Source: Tetracentron sinense | Taxonomy: Eukaryota; Streptophyta; Magnoliopsida; Trochodendrales; Trochodendraceae | Length of the DNA stretch: 64,000 bases | Reading direction: 5' to 3' | NCBI GenBank assembly: GCA_015143295.1 | Contig: CM026571.1 | Coordinates: 11,164,501 to 11,228,500, forward strand | In this document: positions 20,061 to 32,600 of the stretch, piece by piece | How positions within the stretch are numbered: the stretch's first letter is position 1 | Layout of the letters: each line of letters begins with the position of its first letter | Made by a program: the position numbers and the translations under genes | Notes under the pieces: generated by a model | Database searches by the model: none | What the model saw: the letters and a program-made list of their open reading frames with translations, nothing else | What the model was told of the DNA's origin: nothing

Positions 20061-22399
20061 ATTTGGAATTGGCACAATCAATTTGGTACACAACATTTAT
20101 TTATTTATTTTTGGTTAAGAAGATATGCATTAACAATTGGAAGGAGTTACACCTGAGACACTTGGAGTAAAAGAACTATCCAAGGACCTTAGATAGGAAT
20201 ATCCAACTATAGAAGTGCGTATATCTCTATTGGCACTACAAATGAAAGCCTTTTGGTGAGCTATCCAATCAAGCGAATGTTGAATAAACGGATTCCCGAA
20301 ATCATACACCGAGAAATGAGCAGCTTGATGTCCTCCAGAATGGTCTGAACTTGAAATACCAATTAAATAGTCAATGAGTTCTTTTGCATCCGATTCAATC
20401 TTAACATTACGCCATCCATATTTTGCAGCTGTCATTAACCCAAAACGGATGGCTTCCGCTTCATCTACGCGAATTCCAAACTGCCAAACCAACACCTACT
20501 GTCAGACCTGAGGAGAAAATCACACCATCCACCTGGATGTAGATAGCATTTTGAGAGGGTATTCGATTAGTCCCTCTAGACATCAAGATGATCCTAGTCT
20601 GATCTGAATGGGTCTTTGCTGAGGTGAGCTTCCTGGGCCAAAGAGTCCGCTCGGGATATAGCATTGAAAGGGTTGGGTGATGACCCGTTAAAGACTACAT
20701 CATACTCCATAAGATCGAGCTCATCCTCACAATTAACTCCTTTGAACCCGAAGAGAACTGGGATGCATTGCCCAACGCTGCCACCATGCACTGACAGAAG
20801 AGATACAAATTGAGAGGCAAAAGCCAAACCAAATGTTGCGGGAGCATGGGCAATCCGTGATGAATTGATTCCGAAGCTTCATGACACAATACAATTGGTT
20901 GGTCTCAACCACCATCATGCGACATCGACGAGGGTTAAGAGCAACCGGTGAAGGAGCTTCCAAAGGAAGTGCTGAATCTTTGGGGGAATTGGAGCTTGCC
21001 ACATAGATTTCCAAGGAAAAGAAGGCATTGGTTGGGAGTTATTACTTGCCAAAGGTTTGGTAGCATCTAATATTTGGTGAGCAATATAAAACTAGAATTA
21101 ACTTGGAACACCCCAGATTTGGAGAAATGCCAGATGGGTCTGTCATGACCAGGGTTACCTAATTCGCTAGGTAGTACTGCGAACCACGAACTGGTTCGCA
21201 GCGAACCAATTCGTGGGTCGGTTTGGTCCAGTTCGTCAATTTTAGTAAACCCACAGTTGTTGGTACAAAACGGGTTAAGTCCGCTGTAATTATTGCGTTG
21301 ACGCTTGGGTTCGGTGAAAGTGAGTAGAGGTGTTCGGTTCGATAGAATTACATTTGAATAGAATAATACTAGCAAATACCCCGTGCGATGCATGGGACTA
21401 TAAATTGTTATGATATCTAAAAATTTTGGAAAATAGGAGAAGACATTTTCCAAAGTACAATCACACGTGTAATAGGAAGTTAAAGATAAGTAATTAAATT
21501 GAACTTATATTGAACCAAAAATCAAGTAAGCTCCTCCTAATGTCTGGCCCTTCTGGAGTGAGTGTATGGCCATATGGGTTTACTCTTATGGCACCTCAGC
21601 AGTGTACCCTAGTTCTGATCATATGTGTGTTTAGATTATCCCTTGTCAACAATAAAGATGACAAATAAATATGACAATTTTTTATCATCAAGTAGGATCA
21701 AAAACCATATAATGGACTTTACGAAAGAAGAGAGGTGAAAAGTCTAAAAATCCACATTGAAAAAAAGCGTAAGTTTTCTATCAAATAACTTAAATGCTTG
21801 ACATTATAATTTTTTTAATCAAGTAGCATCAAAAACCATATTGCAATACATGATAGAAGAGGAAAAAAAAAACCCTGAAAATCCACGTTTAAAAAACTAC
21901 CATAAAATAGCCTCAATATACACCCAAGGCTGAATAAGTGAGATATTTGTTGTTGTTCCAGAATACGAAAACTCAGTTGGTGGACAAGATGTGTTGCGAT
22001 TGTGAGAGTAAACACATGTTAGAATGATTTAGAAGTTCTTAAGCACCACCTGAACCTTAGATCTGAAACAATTTGCATTGAGGAGTAATTATGTGTTTGA
22101 AAATAGAATACAGTAAAATTAAAGACCTATGTTGGAGACCTGATTATAACAGATTAGAGTAGAAAACATCAACCCACAAGTAAGAAAGCAAAGTAGACAT
22201 AAGTCTTGGAGTGATGAAGACGAATTAGTAGTTGCTACCTAGAAAATTGCAAATGATGGACCAAGAGAATTGCAAGTGATATGAAATAGTAGGCGTTGAG
22301 GAGTGGAGAGGCAAGGCATATATGGACCTAGAGAACTGCAATTATGGTCTTAGGCACGACTTGAACCGTTGATCTGAAACTTTTTGATTGAGCAGTAAA

Positions 22400-22501
22400 T
22401 ATGTGATTGGAAATACAATACCAACAATGGAGTTCCCCTTGCCATTAAAATATGTGATTGTAAATACAATACCAACAATGGAGTTCCCCTTGCCATTAAA
22501 A
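22400..22501. repeat. 51-bp tandem duplication
   Basis: Two adjacent 51-bp units (22400-22450, 22451-22501), each TATGTGATTG...CTTGCCATTAAAA with one clear mismatch. They lie within the MULE-like element, whose wider 22000-22740 interior also carries older diverged repeats of the same phrases. Confidence 0.9.
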
Positions 22502-24065
22502 GGAGAAGAAGTAAATATAAAGAACTATGTTGGAGATCTTATTTAAAGAGATTAAAGTATAAAAAATCAACCCATAAATAAGCAAGCAAAATAAACATAG
22601 ACCTTAGTCAAGGCTGAAGTAGCAAGCAATATAAAGAACTATGTTGGCACTTACCCAAATGTTTTCAGAAGAAATGTTAGTCAAAGTTGAAGTAGCAGGC
22701 GTTGAGGAGAGGTAGAGATGGATCAAGAGAATGTCAAATGCAGGGGAGGCACGGGCGGGAAGAGCTGAAGTAGAGAGAGGGCAGAATAGAGTATGGAAGT
22801 TGTAGTAATACTATATTCCAGGACCCTGAAACCGATTGGAAAACCATGCCATTTATATAATGTTGTTTCAATGTATCCTCGTAATGGATTCATATACGGA
22901 TGTATCATCATAGTGGGTTTCTAAGCAATGGTTATGAAGATTAAAACCACAGGGTCACTCAAGTAGTCAAGTTAATCGAAAAATGTGAGAGTGTGTTGTG
23001 TTTAACATTAAGCAAAAAAAAAGGACAAAATGATTTGGGTTTTACCCGGACTCAAGGAGCTGAGTCTGGGTACAACACAAAACCTTCTTTTAAATCTGTT
23101 TGTTCAACCGTCCCATACAGAGCATGGTTTTTTCCTTAAGGCCTTTTTTGATATAGACATCAACCTAGGTAACATATCCTACTTAGGTAGAGTTTGGGAA
23201 AAAAATATATATAGTTGGGGGATGCGTCCGCATCAAATAGGGGATTTTTTTAATGATTTTTCTTATATTTTTGTGGTAATTAAATATGTCACCATCTTAA
23301 CAGGACAGCAATAAGAATCATTCATTTAGAACAATGATCAAACAGTTTATATGCATAAACAAAATAAAAAACTAATGGGTAATTTGAAATTTTATTAATT
23401 ATTGTATGCATAGGGGAGAGTAGAAAGAGGCACACAGAGCAAGTATATTTCTGGAAAATGGAGTACACCGTTTTCGGGTGACGTTTGCTTTATTTTTCTA
23501 GAGAGCAAGAGTAATCAAGAGCGGCAATGTCATCGGATGAAGAAATTTTGAAAAACCAGTAATGATTGAGAGTAAACTGTTATAGTATTAGGGAAATGGT
23601 GATGAGTGCAAATGACAAAGGAAGAAGAAGAAATAAATAATGATCAAATGCAAAAAAAAAATTCAAACCAAAAGAAAAGCAAATAGGGGAGAGCGACCTA
23701 CATGGTTATTGTCCCTTTATGAAAGGAGATTTGTGCCTCGTACTCTATGGAGAACTAAATCTGAAGATGATATTTAGAGAAAAGAAACAGATAGAATGTT
23801 TGGGCGAAGGAAGATATGGGGAACTGGTGATTCGGTTGCTTAGGGAATTTCTACTTGTACTGTAAAGTAAAGGGACGTGATGGTTCGCATAATCGATTGG
23901 CAATAGCCATGTGTTTTGTGAAGATAAAGATCACGATGGTACGAAAGGTAATGTATGAAAGTTCGGAAAAAGTGGTGAGAAGCATACGTGGCAGCTATAT
24001 AAAATAGGAGAAAACATTTTGTCTTAGTATTAGGTAATAATATATGTTTTGTCTTTTTGTTAACA

Positions 24066-24216
24066 CTTACCCTATGTTTGGTTGCTGAGAAAATAAGTGA
24101 AAACATGGAAAAGAAAAGAAAATTGAGCAAAACACAACTAAAACTTGTATTAGAAATCCAAAATTTTCATTTCTTTTTCATGTTTTCACCTATATTCTCA
24201 ACAACCAAACATAACA
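24066..24216. mobile_element. small hairpin MITE
   Basis: TATGTTTGGTTGCTGAGAAA at the left faces TTCTCAACAACCAAACATA at the right. The inner arms (GTGAAAACATGGAAAAG and CTTTTTCATGTTTTCAC) are also complementary. About 150 bp, nested in the MULE-like element. Confidence 0.65.
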
Positions 24217-27175
24217 TTAAGGGCAGAATTGTCCTCCCCAATAAATAAATTATTAAAAGAAGGGAAATAGAAAACGACCCAAGGGTTAGCTTCTATGCTG
24301 ACCCTTTTTCACCATACAACAACTATGGTATGGTTAACCCTCTAGGGTTAACCAATCTAACCATGATTTTTTTTTAAAAAAAATTATTTATTTTAATTTA
24401 ATTAAGCTTAATCATATATATATATATATAAGAGAATTAAGCTAGCAAACCAAACAAAAAAACTGCGCGAACCGAAAAATGAATTTCCTAATCCTACCCC
24501 TAGCGAATCGGGTTCACTCTAGAGTAGTGAATTGCGAATTACCAACCCGAATTCGAACCAAGCGAACCAATGAACTAGGTAACATTGGTCATGACCACCA
24601 AAATTACATGTTGGAATCTTTAATATTTCAGTCACAGAGTTAGGTTGCATCAAGTTGATTAGCCTTGTGTGGGGAAAGCTATGAGTTGAGGGCTCAATCA
24701 AATGAGAAACTCACAGATTATTGCATGTATTTCCTGAAAGCGGGATGGGGTGGAATTGGGGGAGGTTGGGGACCTACGGATTCGTCCAGATTTTAACGGA
24801 TTCTCCTGAGCCTATTTGCCATCTCAATCCGGCTTCAAGAATGGGACGACCAGCCAAAATGCTCCTCCAAGCCCATGAGGGTTGGGATCCCATCTTAGCC
24901 CAAATGAAGGATGAATTGGGATAGTAATTACCTTCATCAACTCACCCCAAAGGGATGACGGCTCATGAATTAATCTCCAACCGTGCTTGGCAAGAAGGCT
25001 GAGGTTAAATGACTGAATATCCCAAAATCCTAATCGTCCTTTGTTTTTGGGCAAGCATAAATGGTCCCATCGGACCCAATGAATCTTCCTACCATTGGCG
25101 TGATGCCACCAAAAGTTGTCTAAAGCTGAACTCACGTCATGAATCCATTTCTTCGGTAATAGAAAACAACTCATAGCGTAACAAGGGATAGCTTGTGCCA
25201 CTGCTCGGATTAGGACCCCTCAGCCTGCTTGCGATAGTAAAGATTCCTTCCACCCTTGTATGTGGTTAAAGACACATTGCTTGATGGAATTGAACAGCTG
25301 CATTTTGGAGTTTTCAAATACCGAAGGTAATCTAAGGTATTTAGCAGGAGGGGAGAGCTTGCGGATATGGAGAAGCCTTCTGATCATGCGCCTGAATCTC
25401 GATGGTGTGTTAGAACTGAAAGAAAGGCCCGATTTGTTGTAATTGATCGTCTGTCCTGAAGCTCGGCTATAAGAATGTAGAATTTGGGCAAGTTGAGAGG
25501 GTTCTACTAAATCCGCTTTCAATAGAATGAGGCTATTGTCGGCAAAAAATAGGTGAGATACAATTGGTGCCCACTGGGTGAGTTTGATGCCACTAATACG
25601 CTTATCTCGAACTGCCATATAGAGGAGACTCGATAATGCTTCAGCACAGATGAGAAATAGATACGGTGAGAGAGGGTTGCCCTGACGTAAGCCCCTTGAA
25701 GGTTTGATATAGCCCTTAGGTTCACCATTTAACATGATCATCGCATAAGTTACAATGGAGATACATTGTCTGATATGATGAATCCAGGAGGTGGAGAAAC
25801 CCAATATGTTCATGACCGCCAAGAGAAAATCCCATTCAACTCTGTCATACGCCCGATTTAGATCCAATTTTATAGCCGAATGTCGATCCCTCCTCATGAG
25901 CGATAATCACATTATTGGTAATCTGTCGACCTTGGATGAATGCGGATTGAGCCGGATTAATGAGCTTTGGTAAGATGCCCTTAGACGGTTAGTTAGCCAA
26001 AACTTTTGAAATAACTTTGTAACTGACATTACAAAGGCTAATGGGTCAAAATTGATTCATGCCTTCCAGATTTGCTGTTTTCGGAATGAGAACAATGTAG
26101 GTGAAATTCAGTTGTTGAAGCAGGAAACCTTGATTGAAGAAGCTATGAACTGCTAGACACAAATCGGCTCCAACAATCTCCCAATGTCGTTGAAAGAAAA
26201 GTGTCGACATACCATCCGGGCCCGGAGCTTTGGTTGCTCCAATTTGAAAGACAACATGCTTAATTTCGTCATCAAAAAATGCTCTATCCAGGCCTTCATT
26301 CACCTGCTCTGAAACTTTTGGTTCAATTGCAGCAAGGACCTTGGTGAACCCTGATGGAGTTCTGGAAGTGAATAGGGTCTTAAAGTGGTCCAGAACATGG
26401 TTTTCAACTACTGATTCACCTTGGAGCCAATGCCTAGTATCATTTTTGATGGCGGTTATTCTATTACGTTGCCTGTGTTGAATTGTGGATAGATGGAAAA
26501 ATCGTGTATTTTTATCCCCCAAGGAAAGCCAATCAATACGAGATTTTTGCCGCCAGAAGACCTCCTCTTGATTGTAAGCATTATCGAGCTTGCAAGTTAC
26601 CTGATGTTGAAGCTGAATGCCAGATTCTAAATGATCCCGAGCCTACAAATAGGTCAGCTGATATTTTAAACTGTTGATAGTGGATTTCAAGTTGCCTAAA
26701 GAGTTTCTGTTCCAGCTTATCAACTCTTGTCGGCACCCGTTAATTCGTTGGCATAGTTGAAACATGGTGGATCCAGTAATCGATTTATTCCAAGCATGAC
26801 GAATGACATCCTTGCATCCATGATGCAAGTCCCTCATAGCCTCGTACATGAAAATCTTTTGCGTCGGCGAGTTAGAAGTTCAAGCTCAATCAAAAGGGGG
26901 AGTGATCCGAGCCAATTGCTAGAAGAACTTGAACCATAACATTTAGAAATAATTCTCGCCAATCCAGATTGGCTAGAGCTCGATCTAGCAGAGCCTAACT
27001 GCTATATGCTTATCTCCAACTCTTCGATTAGACTAGGTAAAGGAGGGACCTTGAAATCCCAAATCAATTAGATTAGCCTGAGACACAATCGCTCTAAAGT
27101 GCTGCATCTGGGAAGGTTGAGGTATATTGCCTCCCTGCTTCTCGAACTCAAACAATAACGAGATGCTCTAATGTA

Positions 27176-27694
27176 TACATCCGATATAGTGGGGAGCCTA
27201 GATTCATCTCGAGACTTCAGAGTTTCACGTTCGTCTTTCTACCACTAGGGTTGACCCAACCTTTTTCTTGAGACCTTCTAGATTATAATACTATTTTTAT
27301 TCTAGGTCTTACATATCTATCTATTTATATTTATAAAAATATATATAATTAGTGGTTGAAAATTTGAAAATGGGAAACTTGTATTCATAAGATTTTAATC
27401 CATTTTTATTCACAATCTATCTTTTCATTTATACCCTTCTTACACTCCACGACCTCGTCTTCTCTCAAAGAACCTCTTTTTTGTTTTTACTCCTTTTCAT
27501 TTCACTTTTCAAAGACAGATCCAACTCTACTGGGAAATGGAATTCCATGCCCTAACTCAAATTCCAGAATCTCAGCTGAATCATAAACCCTAGAAAGACA
27601 CAGATGTATAGATGTAGTTTCGTAGATTGGGTTAGATTGGATTGATAGAGGGATAAAAAAAAGTTCTTGTTTTTCTTTTATTTATTCTCACAAT
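27176..27694 (+). other. upstream region and leader of the S-acyltransferase gene
   Basis: No protein-coding signal. AT-rich sequence at 27280-27360 is followed by a pyrimidine-rich stretch (27420-27520) typical of plant 5' leaders. I see no convincing TATA box. The transcript probably starts somewhere around 27430-27600. Confidence 0.4.
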
Positions 27695-29568
27695 ATGCAC
27701 AGATCTGGAGCTGTAATGGCTTGGAATGTATTCAAGTTCTGTACAGCTCTGCGTGGTCTTGGTTCCATCATGATCCTCTTGGTTCTCGGCGTCGTTGGCG
27801 TCACTTACTATGCCCTCGTCGTTACCAATTACGGTCCGTTTATGTATGAAGGAGGTTTTGATTCAGTCACCGCTCTTGCAGTCTTGATCTTGTTTCATTT
27901 TCTGGTAAGCTCAGTATTTTTCCTTTCTTTCTTTTTTCTGTATTTCTTGATTAATTTTATCTCTATTTAGATGGAAGATGTTTTTGCCCTAGTTGTCTCA
28001 TGTATGGGTTCAAATTTTGTAGCTTTTGGTTAATAAAATATATAGATTGACCCAATGGTTCTTGTTTGGCGATCTTTAGGAATTTCTGTTCTCAACAAGG
28101 TATAAAAATGGAAACTTGAAGTTCTCTGGGAGGTTTTCTTGTTCCTTGTTTTTAAATTTTAATCAATTGGGATTTATAAAAAAATTTGTGGGATTTTAGA
28201 ATATGTTCCTTTTCCCCCTTTTTTAGCTCAAAATATAGAAAAGATGACAGATGATTCAACCGAAAGAAAAATTGTACTAAATATTTAAAGATTTTTTTGG
28301 TTCTGCAGTTGGTGATGCTATTATGGAGTTACTTTTCTGTTGTTTTAACGGATCCGGGTGGTGTTCCGCCGAATTGGAGGCCTCTAATGGATGAGGAGAG
28401 TGGAGATGCGGACCCATTGACGGGGTCAGAGTATTGTAACACAGGACTAGGTATGCAGCAGTCAACGGGACTTTCTGACCCAGCAAATCCTAGAGTCCGC
28501 TACTGCCGGAAGTGCAACCAGCTGAAACCGCCCCGTTGCCATCACTGTTCTGTTTGTGAGTTCTTGCATACAATTCTTTTCTGAAGCTTTATTGCTTTTG
28601 ATTATCAGAGAAAGGAAACTGAGTTTCTTGGTTTAGGTGGGAGATGTGTACTCAAGATGGACCATCATTGTGTGTGGGTTGTCAATTGTGTCGGGGCTTT
28701 AAACTACAAGTATTTCCTTCTTTTCTTGGTATGTTATCTTTACGACATTACTACTGCATATTTTATTCCCTCAAAGCTTGAAATGTGCTGGATGGAGTTT
28801 ATTTATATTTATATTTATGCTGAATTGAAGTTGAGATTGCCTTTTGAATGTACCTATTTTAATTTCTGTATTGTATCATTGAATGGAGTTTGTGCTCTCT
28901 TTATAGAGAAAATATTCATCCTGATGGAGCTATTATGAGTTATCTATATAGTCCCCTGTTATTTGTACTTGATAGGGTCATTTCTACATGTGGTAGCATA
29001 GACATGTAGGGTTTACTGTAGTCTCAAGGTAACCAGTTTTAGAGGGACACTAATGGCTCTGGTTTGTTTTACCTGGGAACAAAAGAGACCACAAAAGCAT
29101 GGTTAACCTCAGTTGAAACCCAAGGGGGGTGATGGTGTAATAAAAACCATATTTATAGCAAAGGAAGTTACATTTTAATGTATGACCCAGGCAAAATTAA
29201 AACTGATCAAGACTTAATTGTTGGAATCGACTTGGCCAAAATGTCGCTTCATGCATATGATGTCCAATGCAACTAAAATGTCGCCTAGGGTAGCCAGTAC
29301 CCGTACCGCCTGCATTGGGGTCTTGGCGAGCGCTTGTTAGGAGTTAAGACACGATTATCTAGGGGTGTCTAAGCGTTGTTGCCCAAGAGCTAAAGTGCTA
29401 GAGACACATATGGTCATCAAAGACTAAAGGTAGATGTTATATACGAAATATAAACCAGATAGGAAATGCCAGGATTTTGTGGAACTTTGTCTATCTGCGT
29501 CTTGCTTATTTTTTTTGTTGACAAAGAAGAAGTTCAAATCATTGATCAAAAGAAAAAAAAAGTGATCA

Positions 29569-29632
<64 letters not shown>

Positions 29633-32600
29633 ACCTAATTTTTTTTGGAATAAGCCATTAAATGTTTACTTCCCTACTTGGTAGTAAACTATGCTATTTA
29701 TTTATTTGCAGTGGTATTGTGAAGTTATCTATGCTTTATTTCCACTTTTTAATCTTATTTTTCAATAATATATTAATATTTTATTCTATAAATTTAATAA
29801 ATACAATAGATTTTGGTCACCTAGGGAACACCTATTGCTTAGGTGCCTATTCGCTTTGATTACAATGTTCTATACATGAGTCAACTAGGTCGCCTTCATA
29901 AGTCTCCTGAAATTGAAACAATTTGGGTGTGCCATGCAACTTGATTGAAACTTTAAACCTGATTATATATATAGATAGATAGAGGAAGTTGCTTAAGAAG
30001 TGGATTAACTTCATAAGGTTAGTTGTTGAGGATAATGCTTTTGGGATAATCTCCAGTGGAGGGATTAACCACTTTCCAATTTAGCTTTTTTGTGCATGCA
30101 GACATATTAACAAAGTTCGGATTCGGGAATTATTCGGCAGGGTTAAGTTTGAAAAAAAGGGAAAAAATCGGCAAATTCGGGATAAGTTTGGAAAAATAAA
30201 AATTAATAATAATAAAAAAATAAGAATGTGATATCAACTAATTTGTTTATGAATCTAGATGTATGGACATCTCGTACTATGTTAGACATTTATCCCAATT
30301 CTTAAAAAACAAGCGTTATGTAAACTCACAAACTCAAGAAAAAAAATTACATAAGGCTTAAGTAGGCTTTATGTAATTTAAGAGAAAATAATAATCTAGA
30401 TTACATGTTTATAAATGCAAATCAGATTATATTGGCAATTCAAAAATGTGTAGAGACGAGAAAAATAATAATCTGAATAGATAAGATTAGAAAAGCAATA
30501 TATGAATGTATTTATTTGGCATAACATAGTTATTTAGCAAAATATAGAAATAGCTCAAAATAAATAGCACAAAGCATATTCTCTTGTAGTTCGGTCGAAA
30601 TTCAACAAACTAACCAGCGTGCAAAATCATCTTTTCTCTCTCCATTAATCGAATGTAATCAAAATCCTAAAATAACCTACTCGAATAGAGTTTTCTCCTT
30701 CTTCTATCAATTGACGACTTTAGTCAAATGGAGATTTCTCAGTATAAAATAAAGTCTCGGTTTTTAGTAATAATTCTATTGCTAATAGAAAGTCCATTTT
30801 ACCCTCATTCCTATTCTAGAATTTCGAATAAGCACGAATAAATAATTTGTGGGAAATCTTCATTTAGAATAAGTTCGGCATAAGTTCGGAATAATTCGGT
30901 AGTTCGGGAATTATTTGCGAATAATTCGTTAGTTCGAGAAAAAGAAGCCTTTTTAAACGTTACCCCTTAAAAAATGAATAGTTTGGGAACAATTCGGGAG
31001 TTATTCGAGAACTTTGTTACTAGGCATGCAGGTAGAAAGTATGAATAGTTGAGGATTTCTTTGAGAAGATATGATTAAGAGTGGTTTGGATTTCTTCTAC
31101 TTTTATAGGAATCATTGGGTAGGAGGAAATTTCTAAACTAGGAGCAGATCTATTTGGAATTCTTATAAATGGCATGGAGAGGGATGTCATGGTGTCTTCC
31201 TAGCTTGATCTTGTTTTAGTAAAGGAGGGATGGGGAGGGGGGGTTGCTGGGTGTTCTGTTCTTGTGGTAAAATGTGGCTACTTCTACAGATTAGAGGCAG
31301 TTGTTAGATGTTGACATTGGGTAGTATCTTGACAAGCGATCATGTCTGATGTAGAGAAACTCCACCACACGTCCATAATGTGTAGGTAAGTGAACAATAG
31401 CCTAGTATCTCTTCATATATTACATAGCAATTTGATTTATGACAATTTGGTGAACTTAGACCTTGGTAGGACTAAATGATCCTAGATCAAGGATAACAAT
31501 CTGGGTTTCATTGTACATCTCATCTGAGATCTTGTGAAATTATAAATTTTAGTTAATGGGACTTGGTGAAGTCACATCCATCTTGGTGAGATTCCTGCAT
31601 TATCTTGGCAATTCTCAGGTCCTTTTGCAGTTTTCTTCATTTTCTTTTCGTATTTCTATTTGTTCACTGCTTCTTGATTTCTATATTTCAATTGTTCTTT
31701 CTTGTCAGTTATGCTTTATATTTTGGTAACATTGTGTTTAACTGTTACGATGTAGCGACCTCCTTATTTGTCTTAGAGGGCTTATCTCCCTTAAATTACC
31801 ATGTGCTATATATATTTGCATCATGATGTCAACTTTATGAGCTTCCATTGGAAGTTGGAACTATGGAGTCTCTCTACTCCCCTGTATCCTTTTTCTATAT
31901 TTTCCTTTTTCTTAACTAAAAGACATTATTTGTCAGAAAAAAGGCGAGGAAGCCCATTTTGCATTAAACACAAAGATGAAAGTATCATCTCCTCCATTTT
32001 CTCCACAAACATCTCCAAGGCACTAATCATGCATTTTCATCACTTTCATGTGAATCTCTTTCTTGTTGTTGTGCTTTTCTTTCTATTCACTTGACTTGAT
32101 TACTTGTTTAAGTGCTGCAATTTTTTCTTCACGCATGTCTTCATGTATTTGTGTTCAACACTTTGACTCTACAATGATTCTTGTTTCAATAGTCATGCAA
32201 AATTTTTCTAATTGTCTTCATTATTGAGCCCGTGTCCCCAATATTATGTTGTTTGGATATTCCTAATGTGGATGAGGCGTAAGATGTGTATTCACACATC
32301 TAAATCATAGGAGTGCCCTTATGGTTTTTTGGGTAAAAAAAATTGGTTGTTTGAACTTTGAACTTCTGAAATAAGTGCATTTGTATGTTGGAGTCATGTT
32401 TTAAAAGGCGAAGGCGTGAGGCAAGGCATTAAGACCTCCAGATGTATGAGGCATCAACTTCACTCTCTCTCCTTTTTAAATTAAAAGATGAATTTAAATA
32501 AGAAAAAATGTACACGTTTCAAAAGTATGAAAGATTATACTACAATATATATTATAATATTATATATAGGGCTGTCAACAGAGCAGATTTGAAGAGGATA

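Larger units (their letters stand above)
21152..24587. mobile_element. 3.4-kb MULE-like non-autonomous DNA transposon inside the LINE
   Basis: A perfect 10-bp duplication GTCATGACCA flanks it (21142-21151 and 24588-24597). The ends are related: GGGTTACCTAATTC on the left and, read inward from the right, CAATGTTACCTAGTTC. Subterminal regions on both sides are rich in CGAACC/GGTTCG. A 9-10 bp duplication points to Mutator-like elements. The LINE protein reads straight across the site (CNFGGHD then RPIWHFSKSG), confirming the insertion. No transposase is recognisable. The interior is AT-rich with degenerate internal repeats. Confidence 0.8.
20110..27175 (-). mobile_element. L1 LINE, 5'-truncated, degenerate, split by a DNA transposon
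   Basis: On the minus strand, from right to left: the end of the endonuclease (LIDLGFQGPSFT, IGSDHSP-like), a linker (DKNTRFFHLSTIQHRQRN), then reverse transcriptase (KAPGPDGMSTLFFQRHW, KLDLNRAYDRVEWDF, RGLRQGNPLSPYLFLICAEA). The zinc-binding zf-RVT region (CYAMSCFLLPKKW, FWWHHANGRKIHWVRW) follows. After the insert come IWHFSKSGVFQVNSS and a C-terminal RNase H (DEAEAIRFGL, ESDAKEL). The catalytic FADD is changed to FADN at about 25545. Many stops are present. The left end is T-rich (TTATTTATTTATTTTT), fitting the poly(A) tail. Excluding the insert the LINE is about 3.6 kb. Confidence 0.88.
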
